A stretch of DNA of 64,000 nucleotides from Blastochloris viridis (GTDB taxonomy: Bacteria > Pseudomonadota > Alphaproteobacteria > Rhizobiales > Xanthobacteraceae), in assembly GCF_001402875.1 (NCBI RefSeq), contig NZ_CP012946.1:1032001-1096000 (forward strand), written 5' to 3'. Shown here piece by piece: positions 39,981 to 48,963 of this stretch (its first letter is position 1; the number at the start of each line of letters is the position of its first letter). Below the pieces are notes generated by a model. It had not been told where the DNA came from. It did no database searches and saw only the letters and a program-made list of their open reading frames with translations. The position numbers and the translations under genes were made by a program.

Positions 39981-40550
39981 TCAGACCAGATGCGGCGCGT
40001 CGAATTGGTAGGCGTGAACCACGCGACGGGCGACGTCGCCGGGGTCGGCCAGTCCGCCCAGCACCAATTCCGTCCCCGAATTCGAGCCGTCGACGATGGT
40101 GAGGGTCACCGCACCGGAGCCGTCGCGCTGGCGAACCACGTCGATCCAGGCGATGCGGTCGGCTGGCGTTGCCGACAGCCGCGGGATCGCGCCGTCGCGC
40201 AGCACCAGGATATGGCGATCGGTCAGGCCATAGACGGTTTCGTTGGCGCGGCGCCAGAAGCCAAACGCCGCACTGGCGATCACGACCGCGCCGACCAGCA
40301 GCGCGAGGCCGGCGTAATAGGCCGGGCCGCTGCCGGCGGCGAGCGCCAGCACCGCGCCGAGCGGGACGGCGATGGCGCCGATCCATAGCGGCACCATGAA
40401 GCCGCGGTCGCGCACCACCGCCCATGCGTCGGGGCGGTCCGCCCAGATCAGCCGTTCGCCGGGCTCGAGATGGTCGAACAGCCGCGCCGCTGCGGCGCGA
40501 TTGCCGACGCTCGGCGTCTTCGGGGCAGGGAAGGGGACCACCACCGCCAT
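39981..40550 (-). CDS. Bacterial PH-domain membrane protein
   Basis: 189 residues from MAVVVPFP. Two adjacent membrane segments (FMVPLWIGAIAVPLGAVLAL and YAGLALLVGAVVIASAAFGF) are followed by a PH-like beta domain (NETVYGLTDRHILVLRDGAIPRLSATPADRIAWIDVV). This is the bPH / YdbT-like layout: a short cytoplasmic start with GERLIWADRP, a TM hairpin, then the PH domain. Function in bacteria is mostly unknown. It is convergent with MCP 2 across a 168-nt gap. The 332 nt upstream, to the VWA gene, hold no gene that I can support. Confidence 0.75.
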   Translation of the reverse strand: MAVVVPFPAPKTPSVGNRAAAARLFDHLEPGERLIWADRPDAWAVVRDRGFMVPLWIGAIAVPLGAVLALAAGSGPAYYAGLALLVGAVVIASAAFGFWRRANETVYGLTDRHILVLRDGAIPRLSATPADRIAWIDVVRQRDGSGAVTLTIVDGSNSGTELVLGGLADPGDVARRVVHAYQFDAPHLV

Positions 40551-40882
40551 CGCTCGCTCGTTGTCGTCAACTGCCGGGGCCAACCGGTGCAAGCCGCTTC
40601 CGCCGGTCGGCAGCGCGGATAAGGTCCGGCCGCGCTCCCGACCGACGTCGCCAAATTGTCGGATGATTACGGTGCGACGGGCCAATCGAGCTGTCAATTG
40701 CGCGACGCCGCCGGCTTCCTCCCGGCAGATGCGGCGCCGTCGCGACGGTCGCCGACCGCTCGTGCCGATGCCGCGACCGAACGCCGCATTTCCGCTGCCG
40801 CGGTCGCGGTAATGGCGTCGCGGCCGTCGCCAGGATTGCTATGTTAAGTGACCGCGGCGATGTCCGGCTGGGAGCTTGCGCC

Positions 40883-42058
40883 ATGTTCGTCACCTTCTTT
40901 CAGGAGTTGAAGGCTGCCGGCCTGCCGGTGACCTTGCGCGAATACCTGACGCTGATGGAAGGAATGGAGCGCGACGTCGCCGGGCACCGGGTCGAGGACT
41001 TTTACTTTCTCTCGCGTGCCGCGCTGGTGAAGGACGAGCGCAACCTCGACAAGTTCGACCGGGTGTTCGCCCGCATCTTCAACGGCGTCGCCACCGTGGC
41101 CGACGCCGCCGAGGCCGAGATTCCGTCCGAATGGCTGATGAAGCTCGCCGAGAAATTCCTGACCGAGGAGGAGAAGGCCAGCATCGAGGCGCTGGGCGGC
41201 TGGGACAAGCTGATGGAGACACTGCGTCGCCGGCTCAAGGAGCAGACGGGGCGCCATCAGGGCGGTTCGAAATGGATCGGCACCGCCGGCACCTCGCCGT
41301 TCGGCGCCTATGGCTACAACCCCGAGGGTATCCGCATCGGCCAGGACGAGAGCCGCCACCGCCGGGCCGTCAAGGTGTGGGACAAGCGCGAGTTCAAGGA
41401 CCTCGACGGCGACGTCGAGCTCGGCACCCGCAATATCAAGATCGCGCTGCGCCGGCTGCGCCGGTTCGCCCGCACCGGGGCGGCCGACGAACTCGACCTC
41501 GACGAGACCATTCGCGGCACCGCCCACAAGGGCTTCCTCGACATCCACTTACGGCCGGAACGGCACAATGCGGTGAAGGTGCTGATCTTCTTCGACGTCG
41601 GCGGCTCGATGGACTGGCACGTCGCCGCGACCGAGGAACTGTTCTCGGCGGCGCGCAGCGAGTTCAAGCATCTCGATTATTTCTACTTCCACAACTGCCT
41701 TTACGAGCGGGTGTGGAAGTCGAACGCCCGCCGCCACCAGGAGACCATCCCCACTTGGCAGGTGCTGAACACCTATGGCGCCGACTACAAGGTGATCTTC
41801 GTTGGCGATGCCTCGATGAGCCCGTACGAGATCACCGTGCCGGGCGGCTCGGTCGAATATCTCAACGACGAATCCGGCCAGGTCTGGCTGGAGCGGGTGT
41901 TCGCGGCCTATCCCCACGCGGTCTGGCTCAATCCGGTGGCGCAGGGCCATTGGGAGATCACGACCTCGATCCGCATGATCCGCCATATGGTCGGCGGGCG
42001 GATGTTTCCGCTGACGCTGGAGGGGCTGGACGCGGCGATGCGCGAGCTCGGCCGCTGA
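40883..42058 (+). CDS. VWA domain (CoxE-like) protein
   Basis: 391 residues starting MFVTFFQELKAAGLPVTLREY. Residues ~1-190 are the helical N-terminal part seen in CoxE-like proteins, and the von Willebrand A domain starts at ~233 with VLIFFDVGGSMDWH. The MIDAS motif reads DxGxS rather than DxSxS, a usual variant in this group. Such proteins act with a MoxR-type AAA+ ATPase, as in CoxD-CoxE or the RavA-ViaA pair, to remodel or metallate client enzymes. The likely partner is the MoxR gene at 53931, about 12 kb away and on the other strand; the two are usually adjacent. Confidence 0.87.
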   Translation: MFVTFFQELKAAGLPVTLREYLTLMEGMERDVAGHRVEDFYFLSRAALVKDERNLDKFDRVFARIFNGVATVADAAEAEIPSEWLMKLAEKFLTEEEKASIEALGGWDKLMETLRRRLKEQTGRHQGGSKWIGTAGTSPFGAYGYNPEGIRIGQDESRHRRAVKVWDKREFKDLDGDVELGTRNIKIALRRLRRFARTGAADELDLDETIRGTAHKGFLDIHLRPERHNAVKVLIFFDVGGSMDWHVAATEELFSAARSEFKHLDYFYFHNCLYERVWKSNARRHQETIPTWQVLNTYGADYKVIFVGDASMSPYEITVPGGSVEYLNDESGQVWLERVFAAYPHAVWLNPVAQGHWEITTSIRMIRHMVGGRMFPLTLEGLDAAMRELGR

Positions 42059-42200
42059 CACGGCCGGCCCGTCGTTCCGTCGCCGACACCCGGCTCCGAG
42101 CATCGCATTTCGGTACGCCGCGCCTGCACCGGGAGGGGCGGTGCTGTGCCAGACGGTTCTCTCGCGCAAAGTCCGCGTTGGAGAGAACGAGCGTTGCACA

Positions 42201-42232
42201 AAACAAAACGGGCCGGCTTGGCGGCCGGCCCG
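42201..42232 (-). terminator. Terminator of the double-barrel OMP gene
   Basis: Read on the minus strand, CGGGCCGGC-CGCCAA-GCCGGCCCG is a 9-bp perfect stem followed by TTTTGTTTTG. It is 31 nt past the stop of the outer-membrane protein gene. Confidence 0.85.
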
Positions 42233-42262
42233 AAGATGGTCGTTCAAACGATTGGTGATCGC

Positions 42263-43618
42263 TCAATATTTGGCAACCACCGGCTCGGGCGCGCCGAACT
42301 TGTACGACAGCCGGGCCAGCACGGTTGAAACGGTGATGTCGTTCTTGAAGGAGGTGTAGTAAATGTCAGGCGTCGCGAAGCCGCCGTAGGTCTGGTCGCC
42401 GAGGTCGATGTAGTTGTATTCGACGCCGACCAGCCAATTGCCCCAGGCGTATTCGACGCCGCCGCCGATGGTCCAGCCGATATGCTGCTCGGACTGCTGG
42501 AACGAAGCCACGGGATCGAAGAGCGACTGCTTGACCTCACCGAAGGCGGTGCCGCCCTTGCCGTAAACCAGCCACGGCCCGATGGCGTAGCCCAGTCGCG
42601 CGGTCACGGTGCCAAACCAGGTCAGCTTGGATTCGAGCGTCGTGAAGCCGTCGCTGAAGTTGCCCTTGACGTCGCCGCCGGAAATCGCGAGCTCGGTGCC
42701 GAGCACCCAGTTGTTGCCGAACTGGGTGAGGAAGCCGAGATGGCCACCGAACACGCCGCCATCGATATCGTGGTCGGCCGAACCCGCGTCGGCGAGGTCG
42801 GTCTCGCCCCAGGCATAGCCGCCGAGCACGCCGAGATAGAAGCCGTTCCAATTGCCGCCGGGGGTTTGCGGCCCGAGGAGGGCGGCGGTGAGCGGGTTGC
42901 CGCCGGCGCCGAACTTGTAGGACAGCCGGCCGAGCACCGTGCTCACGGTAACGTCCTGCTTGAGGTCTGCTGCAATGCCGGTCGCGACGGCGCCGCCATA
43001 ACGCTGGTCGCCGAGGTCGACGTAATTGTACTCGACGCCGAGGATCCAGTTCGGTGCCAGCGCGTATTCGAGGCCGACGCCGGCGGTCCAGCCGACGTGG
43101 TCGTTCTTCTCGCGGAAGTACAGCGAGCCATCGGACAGCGTGGTCTTGACCTCGCCATAGGCGATGCCGGCCTTGCCGTAGAGCAGCCACGGGCCGCTGG
43201 CGATGCCGAGACGGGGCGTGAAGGTGGAGAGGTTGTCGATTTCGGTCTTGTAGGCCGCGTCGGGGAAGGCCCCGAACAGACTGGCGTCCTTGCCCTCGAT
43301 GCTTGTCCACGCGGTGGTGGTCTCAAGGCCGAACACCAGATTGCCGATCTGCCAATTATAACCGATCTGCAAGCCGAACAGCCCGCCGTCGATGTCCTGG
43401 TCGAAGCCGCTTCCGCTCGGAGCAAACACCGTATTGGCCGGGTGGAACGTTTGGTCGGCGCTGCCCCAACCATAGCCGCCGTGGATGCCGGCGTAGCCGC
43501 CGCTCCAGCTCCAGGCCGGCGCCGACACCACCGGCGCCTTGGTCCGCAGGTCAGCAGCAGCGGCCGGCCCGGCCAATCCCACCACACACAGCAATCCACC
43601 GATCGCGATACGTTTCAT
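42263..43618 (-). CDS. Outer-membrane protein with two fused beta-barrel domains
   Basis: 451 residues with a signal peptide (MKRIAIGGLLCVVGLAGPAAAA). Two homologous Omp25/31-type eight-strand barrels lie in tandem. The first begins SWSGGYAGIHGGYGWG and ends VSTVLGRLSYKFGAG; the second begins NWNGFYLGVLGGYAWG and ends VSTVLARLSYKFGA. In between, matching blocks include GIASGPWLLYGKAGIAYGEV versus AIGPWLVYGKGGTAFGEV, and ILGVEYNYVDLGDQRYGG versus LVGVEYNYIDLGDQTYGG. Normal members are a single barrel of ~200-250 residues. The terminal Tyr of the export signal is present at the very end. A strong terminator follows. Confidence 0.9.
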   Translation of the reverse strand: MKRIAIGGLLCVVGLAGPAAAADLRTKAPVVSAPAWSWSGGYAGIHGGYGWGSADQTFHPANTVFAPSGSGFDQDIDGGLFGLQIGYNWQIGNLVFGLETTTAWTSIEGKDASLFGAFPDAAYKTEIDNLSTFTPRLGIASGPWLLYGKAGIAYGEVKTTLSDGSLYFREKNDHVGWTAGVGLEYALAPNWILGVEYNYVDLGDQRYGGAVATGIAADLKQDVTVSTVLGRLSYKFGAGGNPLTAALLGPQTPGGNWNGFYLGVLGGYAWGETDLADAGSADHDIDGGVFGGHLGFLTQFGNNWVLGTELAISGGDVKGNFSDGFTTLESKLTWFGTVTARLGYAIGPWLVYGKGGTAFGEVKQSLFDPVASFQQSEQHIGWTIGGGVEYAWGNWLVGVEYNYIDLGDQTYGGFATPDIYYTSFKNDITVSTVLARLSYKFGAPEPVVAKY

Positions 43619-43724
43619 GTCCGCCGCCTCTGAGTCGTCTCGTTTGTCGATCAAGACTAGTCCAGGAATGCACGCAGGACTGGTGCCCGGATGCAACAGT
43701 GACGTTTTTTCGTGCGCGATGTCG

Positions 43725-43976
43725 TCAACGGACCTGGCCGGTCAGTTCCTCTGACAGCTTGGCGAGACGATCCAGAATATGAATAACCGTTACGTACCCG
43801 ATGTATATGAGAAAAAACGAATTAAAAATCGGGATGATGGAAAGCAAAACCCATAATAATTTATTCTTACCAAGGCGGTCCGCTAGAAAATAGTTGCCGA
43901 TCGCGAGCGGCAATCCAATCATAAAGTATGGGATCAGCGTTATGTATAGCTCGGGCGTTTCGAAGTTGTTCAGCAT
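43725..43976 (-). CDS. Small two-TM membrane protein
   Basis: 83 residues, two hydrophobic helices (LYITLIPYFMIGLPLAIGNYF and LLWVLLSIIPIFNSFFLIYI) separated by ADRLGKNK, ending in an amphipathic helix. A good ribosome site AGGAAG lies 6 nt before the ATG. The gene is AT-rich compared with its neighbours and uses codons such as ATA and AAA. I know no function; the GKNK-W-LLS-IP-N pattern is seen in small hypothetical membrane proteins. It is separated by ~106 nt from the OMP start on the same strand, so it could be read as a leader gene of that transcript. Confidence 0.65.
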   Translation of the reverse strand: MLNNFETPELYITLIPYFMIGLPLAIGNYFLADRLGKNKLLWVLLSIIPIFNSFFLIYIGYVTVIHILDRLAKLSEELTGQVR

Positions 43977-44148
43977 TGGTGTCTTCCTGTCGATGCGGCA
44001 AAATGGGTTGGTGAGCGCGCAGCCGCAGGTTGGGCGTGGGCGTCAATAAAACCCCAGCGCTGTGGCTGGTGCAATTGAGAGATGGTGCCAAAGGCTTTGC
44101 GAGCGAGCCGGTTGCAGCGCGGTCCGCACCGAACGGAAGGACGATGAG

Positions 44149-44490
44149 ATGACGGGCGAGAGGTCTCCCACGGTGGCGAGCGGGCTGGCGGGGGCGGCGG
44201 GCGTTGCGCTGGCCGCGGCCGGGGCGCACGGCGGCAATGGCGGGCTTGAGACTGCCGGGCTGCTGCTGGTGATGCACGCGGCGGCGGTGCTGGCGCTGGC
44301 CGGACGCGGCGGCGCGTATGCGCTCGCCGCCGCGGTGTTGCTCGGCGGCAGCGTGCTGTTTGCCGGCGACCTCACGGCGCGGGCCTATTTCGACACCCGC
44401 CTGTTTCCCTACGCCGCGCCGACCGGCGGGGTGATGATGATCGCCGGCTGGCTCGGCGTCGCGCTCACCGCGCTGAGGGGCCGGGGGTAG
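44149..44490 (+). CDS. DUF423 (YgdD-like) membrane protein
   Basis: 113 residues starting MTGERSPTV with GGAAGGA upstream. It carries four hydrophobic segments and family-typical blocks: GLAGAAGVALAAAGAHG at the start, a central GGSVLFAGDLTARAY, and a C-terminal PTGGVMMIAGWLGVAL. DUF423 proteins are small inner-membrane proteins of unknown role found next to many different genes. It is convergent with the TonB-dependent receptor (27-nt gap). Confidence 0.85.
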   Translation: MTGERSPTVASGLAGAAGVALAAAGAHGGNGGLETAGLLLVMHAAAVLALAGRGGAYALAAAVLLGGSVLFAGDLTARAYFDTRLFPYAAPTGGVMMIAGWLGVALTALRGRG

Positions 44491-44517
44491 GCGACACCGT
44501 CGCCCGACCTCCCTTGA

Positions 44518-46728
44518 TCAGAACCGCACCTTGGTGCCGGCGTAGAAAGCGCGGCCGTCGCCGGGCAGGAATGCCGCCTGATAGGCGTTCGCCGCCCGGC
44601 CGAGCGTCAGCGTCGCGCCGATATAGTCGGCATCGAACAGGTTGCGCACCTCGCCATAGATGTCGAAGCTCGGCGTCGCCGCCCAGTTGGTGCGGACGTT
44701 CACCACCGCGAACGCATCGGAATAGAGCGTATTGGCGTTGTCGACCGGCACGTCGTCCAGCGTCCATTGCACCTCCGCCTCGATCCACCACGGTGCCGTC
44801 ACCGCGTAGCGCAGCGCGGCGACGATGAAGTGGCGCGGCGCGCCGGCGATGCGGTTGTCGCCGTAGAGCGGGTCGCGGTCGAAGCGGAAGTCCTGGTAGG
44901 TGTAGGCGAGGCGCGCGGACAGCCGATCGGTCAGCTTCAGCGTGCCGCCGAGTTCGACGCCGAAATGGGTGGTGTCGGTGGCATTGATGGTGGCGGCGAC
45001 ATTGCCGTCGGTGGTGCGGATCAGCTCGTTATCGAGCCAGGAATAATAGGCGACGACGTCCCAGCCGAGCCGGCCGGCGGTGCCGCGCCAGCCGGCCTCC
45101 AGCGTGGTTGCGGTCTCCGCCTTGAGGTCCGGGGTGAGGAAGCCGGTCGGGCTGGCGTTGACGCCGCCGCCGCTCGCCTCAAGCAGATCGTCGAAGGTGG
45201 GCGCCTCGAAGCTGCGGCTCAGCGCCGTGAACACCAAGCTGTTCGGCGCCAGCTGGTAGGTGAGGCCGAGGCTGGGCGAGACGGCGTCGTAGCTGCGCGA
45301 GAAGCTGGTGTCGGTGGCGGCCACGGTCGGCGTCAGCCAGCTGGTGCCGTTATAGGCCAGCCGCGGGCGGCGTGCCGCAGCATAGGTGTCGGTGCTGTCG
45401 CGGCTGGCGTGGGCGTAGGTGACCGCCGGCGACACCGTCAGCGTCGGGGCGAGCGGGATGTTGAAGCCGGCATTGAGCGACAGCGTGTCGGCGTCGAGGT
45501 CGTTGGCGCCGAACAGTGCGCCCTTGGCACTGCGGTCGTTGATGAAATAATTGCGCTCGGAGGCGCCGACCACATAGAGCGCGGTGGCCTCGAACAGCGG
45601 CAGCGCCGCGCCGGTGTCCGGCTGGTAGGCGTAGCGCAGCGACACCGTGGTGTCGCCGCCGGTGGTGTCGCGGTAGCCGGTGCCGATCGGGAAGCGGAAG
45701 CTGTCGTCGGTCCAGGCATAGCCGATCGCGAGGTCGAGGGTGTTGGCGCCGAAGGTGCCGGTGGTGCGCGAGCCGAGGCGGACCTGCTCGGTGTCGCGCC
45801 GCGGCCGGTCGCGCAGCACGTTGGGGCCGGCATTGACGCCGGGGATGGCGCCGGGCGCAGCCTGCCGCGGGTCGAGTTCGTACAGTTGTCGCGACAGCGG
45901 GCCGGGCACCTCGAAGGCGAGGTCGGTGTAGCCAAAGAACAGCCGGGTCGAGACGTTGTCGCTCAGCTTGGCACCGGCATTGACGGCGGCGGCGGTGCGC
46001 TCGGAGTCGTTCCAGTCGCGGTAGCCGTCGCGCCGGCTGGTGCTGATCTGGCCGAAGATGTCGGCATCGCCCTGGCGGGCGCCGGCGCGGGCAGTGGCGA
46101 CGAGGTGGCCGAAGCTGCCGCCCTCGACGCCGACCTCGACCCCCGGCGCACGCGAGCCGGTCGGCGAGATGAAGTTGATGGCGCCGCCCAGGGTCTGGGC
46201 GCCCAGCCGGTTGGCGGTATAGCCGCGGAACACCTCGATGACGTCGGCCTGACGGGCGTCGATCAGCCCGACGATGTAGGAGCCGTCGGCGCGGTTGATC
46301 GGCAGGCCGTCCTGCAGCATCAGCAGGCCGCGCTCGGTCGGGTTGGATTGCAGCCCGGAGCCGCGGATGTGGATCTTGGGCTGGTCGTTGCCGCCCAGGA
46401 ACGGCACCGCCACCACGCCCGGCACCCCGTTCAGGGTGTCGGCGATCGAGACGTTGGCCTTGCCGATGTTCTGGCTGGCATCGATCACGGCGGTGCCGCC
46501 GGCGGTGGCGGCGAGGCGCCGGCGCGCCTCGGCCTCGGTGGCCGGCTCGCCTTCGATCACCACCTCGTCCAGCGTCACCGTGCTGGCAGGGGCAGCCGAT
46601 TGCGCCCGCACCGCGTCCGATGCGGCCAGCAGCGCCACCAGCGAGGCTGCACCCGCAACGAGATTGCCAATAATCACCCGGCCGCCGGCCGTTCGCAGCC
46701 GCGGACGCACAAGCCAAGACGAGATCAC
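44518..46728 (-). CDS. TonB-dependent outer-membrane receptor
   Basis: 736 residues from a GTG start with GGGGG ahead. Signal sequence VAGAASLVALLAASDAVRAQ, TonB-box-like VTLDEVVIEGE, plug domain (~75-190: KANVSIADTLNGVPGVVAVP, PKIHIRGSGLQSNPTERGLL, RGYTANRLGAQTLGGAINFI), then a 22-strand barrel ending GRAFYAGTKVRF with terminal Phe. These receptors import ferric siderophores, haem, copper complexes or cobalamin using TonB energy. The plug resembles the FecA/OprC-like group, but no siderophore, ABC transporter or TonB genes are near, so the ligand is open. No Fur box was identified upstream. Confidence 0.92.
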   Translation of the reverse strand: MISSWLVRPRLRTAGGRVIIGNLVAGAASLVALLAASDAVRAQSAAPASTVTLDEVVIEGEPATEAEARRRLAATAGGTAVIDASQNIGKANVSIADTLNGVPGVVAVPFLGGNDQPKIHIRGSGLQSNPTERGLLMLQDGLPINRADGSYIVGLIDARQADVIEVFRGYTANRLGAQTLGGAINFISPTGSRAPGVEVGVEGGSFGHLVATARAGARQGDADIFGQISTSRRDGYRDWNDSERTAAAVNAGAKLSDNVSTRLFFGYTDLAFEVPGPLSRQLYELDPRQAAPGAIPGVNAGPNVLRDRPRRDTEQVRLGSRTTGTFGANTLDLAIGYAWTDDSFRFPIGTGYRDTTGGDTTVSLRYAYQPDTGAALPLFEATALYVVGASERNYFINDRSAKGALFGANDLDADTLSLNAGFNIPLAPTLTVSPAVTYAHASRDSTDTYAAARRPRLAYNGTSWLTPTVAATDTSFSRSYDAVSPSLGLTYQLAPNSLVFTALSRSFEAPTFDDLLEASGGGVNASPTGFLTPDLKAETATTLEAGWRGTAGRLGWDVVAYYSWLDNELIRTTDGNVAATINATDTTHFGVELGGTLKLTDRLSARLAYTYQDFRFDRDPLYGDNRIAGAPRHFIVAALRYAVTAPWWIEAEVQWTLDDVPVDNANTLYSDAFAVVNVRTNWAATPSFDIYGEVRNLFDADYIGATLTLGRAANAYQAAFLPGDGRAFYAGTKVRF

Positions 46729-47220
46729 ACTGCCCCCCGCGACCTAAGGTCAAGTTTCGCGGGCAGCAGTCTAAGATGAAGCGCGACCTTGGGGAAACGC
46801 TCCGTTCGTCCAATGAACGCGGGACCGTCGCTTTTTCTGTTGATCGTCATCCGCAGCAGGACGCAGCGCGCCAGATGCGGTTTGCGGTTGATCACGGAGG
46901 GATGTTGGCAACGCCGTTGCCGACAAATCGACGTTCGAAGCCGGGATTTCCAGCGCCTCGAATGCGAAATTCCGGCCTGATCGGCCGGATTTCGTCCGTT
47001 TGCCACCGGAATTCCGCCCCCCGGCAACGGCAACGCGAGCGGCGCCGCGTCGCCGTGGGCGACTGCGAGCCTAGCGGATCATGGGTCCCGGATCGCGCGG
47101 CTTCGCCGCTTGTCCGGGACGACAGCGCGAGGTCTCCGCCGCGGCCGGCCTTGGACGTTGGACGCCACGGCGCCGTGGCGCGCAGCGCGTACGGTTCCTG
47201 TTGAGGCGCGCCGACCGGAG
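46729..47220. other. 492-nt intergenic region with hairpin and repeat
   Basis: No supported gene. A GAAATTCCGGCC-TGAT-CGGCCGGATTTC hairpin (one bulged base) lies at 46966-46993 and may end the uspA transcript. The rest to 47200 is the second dispersed repeat. The first ~150 nt must hold the receptor promoter, which I cannot identify. Confidence 0.55.
47065..47200 (+). repeat. Second dispersed intergenic repeat, copy 2
   Basis: Matches 17008-17150 over most of its length, with the same GGATCATGGGTCCCGGATCG core and the same downstream GGCGCG(C/T)AGCGCG(C/T)ACGGTT block. It abuts the 3' end of uspA. Confidence 0.6.
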
Positions 47221-47661
47221 TCAGCGCGGCTCGGACCGGCCACGCACCACCATCACCGAGCAATGGGCGTGGCGCACCACCTGCGCGGCATTGGAGCCGA
47301 TGAAATAGGTGCGCAGGCCGGGGTCGTGCGAGCTCATCACGATCAGATCGGCACCGAACTCCTTGGCCTCCTCCAGCACCTCGTGGTGCACCGGGCCGAT
47401 CCGCACCGCGGCGGAGATGTTGGCGGGGTGCAGATCGAGACCGGCACCAAGCTTGGCCAGCGCCTCGGTGGCGTTCTTCTGCTGGATATTGTCGAAGTCT
47501 GCCGGCAGGTATTCCGCCATCATCGCCGGCAGATGCTGCATCACATTGAGCAGACGCACGGCGGCGCCGTCGGTCCGCGCAATGCTCACGGTGGCGTCGA
47601 GCGCGGACTTGCAGAAATCCAGCTCTGCGAGATCGACCGGCACCAGGATCTTCTTGAACAT
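47221..47661 (-). CDS. Universal stress protein (UspA family)
   Basis: 146 residues starting MFKKILVPVDLAELD, with the later FGADLIVMSSHDPGLRTYFIGSNAAQVVRHAHCSVMVVR. This is the single Usp Rossmann-like domain. The ATP-binding G-2x-G-9x-G(S/T) signature is only partly kept (PGLRTYFIGSNA), so nucleotide binding is uncertain. It lies 55 nt after the YcjF-like gene on the same strand and may be the last gene of that operon. Confidence 0.88.
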   Translation of the reverse strand: MFKKILVPVDLAELDFCKSALDATVSIARTDGAAVRLLNVMQHLPAMMAEYLPADFDNIQQKNATEALAKLGAGLDLHPANISAAVRIGPVHHEVLEEAKEFGADLIVMSSHDPGLRTYFIGSNAAQVVRHAHCSVMVVRGRSEPR

Positions 47662-47716
47662 GGAATGTCGCTCTTGGCTTTGAGACCCAACCTGAAAGAG
47701 GCATCCGCAATTCGGA

Positions 47717-48961
47717 TCAGTTGCGGTCCTCTGCATTGTTATCGTCCGCCTTGGCCCGACGCATCAGGTCTGCTGCTAACTCGCGCACCGTCGGTTTCGG
47801 CAGCACCGAGAACGGCAGCGGGCGGATGGCGTAGATCGCGGCGACGCCGAGCCGGACGGTGAGCATGCCGTTGAGCAGGCCCTGGCCGAGCTTGGCCGAC
47901 AGCTTGGCGGCGAGGCCGTGACCGACCATCTGCTGCAGCACCGCGTCGCCGGCGGCCAGGCTGCCCGTCACCGCCAGCAGCGATAGCGTCTGCCGGCCCA
48001 GCTTGAGCAGGCCGAGCGCGCCGGGGCGCCCACCATAAAGCAGGCCGAGCTTGCGAACCAGACTGATGGCGCTGGCGGCGACGAAAAGGAGGTCGATGGC
48101 GGCATTGGGCGACACCGCGGTGACCACCGACACCCGCGCCGCGGTTTCCGCCACCATGCGTCGGGCTTCGGCGTCGAGCGGTCCCATCAACTCGCGCTCG
48201 GCGAGATGGACGAGGTCGCGACCGTCGATGATCGCCCCCAGATGCTCGGTAAGCTCGGTGCGGGCGCGGGCAAGGCGCGGGTTGTCGGCGGCAAAGCCGA
48301 TCAGCGAGGTGACGACGCTCTCGGCGCGGGCGCGGTCGTCGAGCGCGATCGCCTCTTCGCTTTCGGCGCGCACCTTGGCCATGTTCTCCAGCCGCAACAG
48401 GCCGACCAGCTCGCGCATGCCGAAGATGACGGCGGCAACGGCGACGATCAGCGCCAGAGCCGACGCCAGCGCGCCGAGCATCGCCGAGCGGGTGAACAGG
48501 TCCTCGATCAGCATCCAGACCTGGAGGCTGAGATAGAGCGAGATCAGGCCGCCGACCGCCGACCACGCTGCGGTGGCGAGCCGGCTTCTGGTCTTGGCCG
48601 CTGCGGGTGCCGCTGCGGTGGTGGCGGTCTGGGCGCGCGGCCGCGGCGTGGTGAGCGGCCTCGGCTCGACGTCGATGCGGGCGGTCGGCGGCTCCGGCGG
48701 TTTGGGGGCCGGCTTGGGCGCCGCCGTTGCGGCCGGTTGCGGCACGTCGGGCGACCCCGGCGCGGCGGTGGCCGATGCCGTTGCGGCGGATGGGGCGGGC
48801 GTCACCGGCTCGGGCACTTTTTCCAGCGGCGTCTCGGCCGGGCGCTGGGGTGACGGCGAGCGGGGCGCCGGCGGACGCACCGGCGCACTGGGATCGGACA
48901 CGATGACCGAGGGGTCATCGAGGCGGAAGACGACGGGACGGCGGCGGGGCGGTTCGGTCAT
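47717..48961 (-). CDS. YcjF-like (DUF697) inner-membrane protein
   Basis: 414 residues from the ATG two bases after the stop of the YcjX-like gene. The first ~125 residues are a Pro/Ala/Thr-rich disordered region; two TM helices follow (SAVGGLISLYLSLQVWML and GALASALALIVAVAAVIFGM), then a DUF697 domain (AVSPNAAIDLLFVAASAISLVRKLG). This is the TIGR01620/YcjF family. YcjX-YcjF pairs are stress-induced in enterobacteria (phage shock linked), and their biochemical role is not settled. Tight coupling to the YcjX-like GTPase upstream supports a joint function. Confidence 0.85.
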   Translation of the reverse strand: MTEPPRRRPVVFRLDDPSVIVSDPSAPVRPPAPRSPSPQRPAETPLEKVPEPVTPAPSAATASATAAPGSPDVPQPAATAAPKPAPKPPEPPTARIDVEPRPLTTPRPRAQTATTAAAPAAAKTRSRLATAAWSAVGGLISLYLSLQVWMLIEDLFTRSAMLGALASALALIVAVAAVIFGMRELVGLLRLENMAKVRAESEEAIALDDRARAESVVTSLIGFAADNPRLARARTELTEHLGAIIDGRDLVHLAERELMGPLDAEARRMVAETAARVSVVTAVSPNAAIDLLFVAASAISLVRKLGLLYGGRPGALGLLKLGRQTLSLLAVTGSLAAGDAVLQQMVGHGLAAKLSAKLGQGLLNGMLTVRLGVAAIYAIRPLPFSVLPKPTVRELAADLMRRAKADDNNAEDRN

Positions 48962-48963
48962 GG

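Noticed and set aside
44767..46779. A 670-codon open frame antisense to the TonB-dependent receptor
   Set aside because: Composition shadow with no domain; the receptor frame is complete and conserved.
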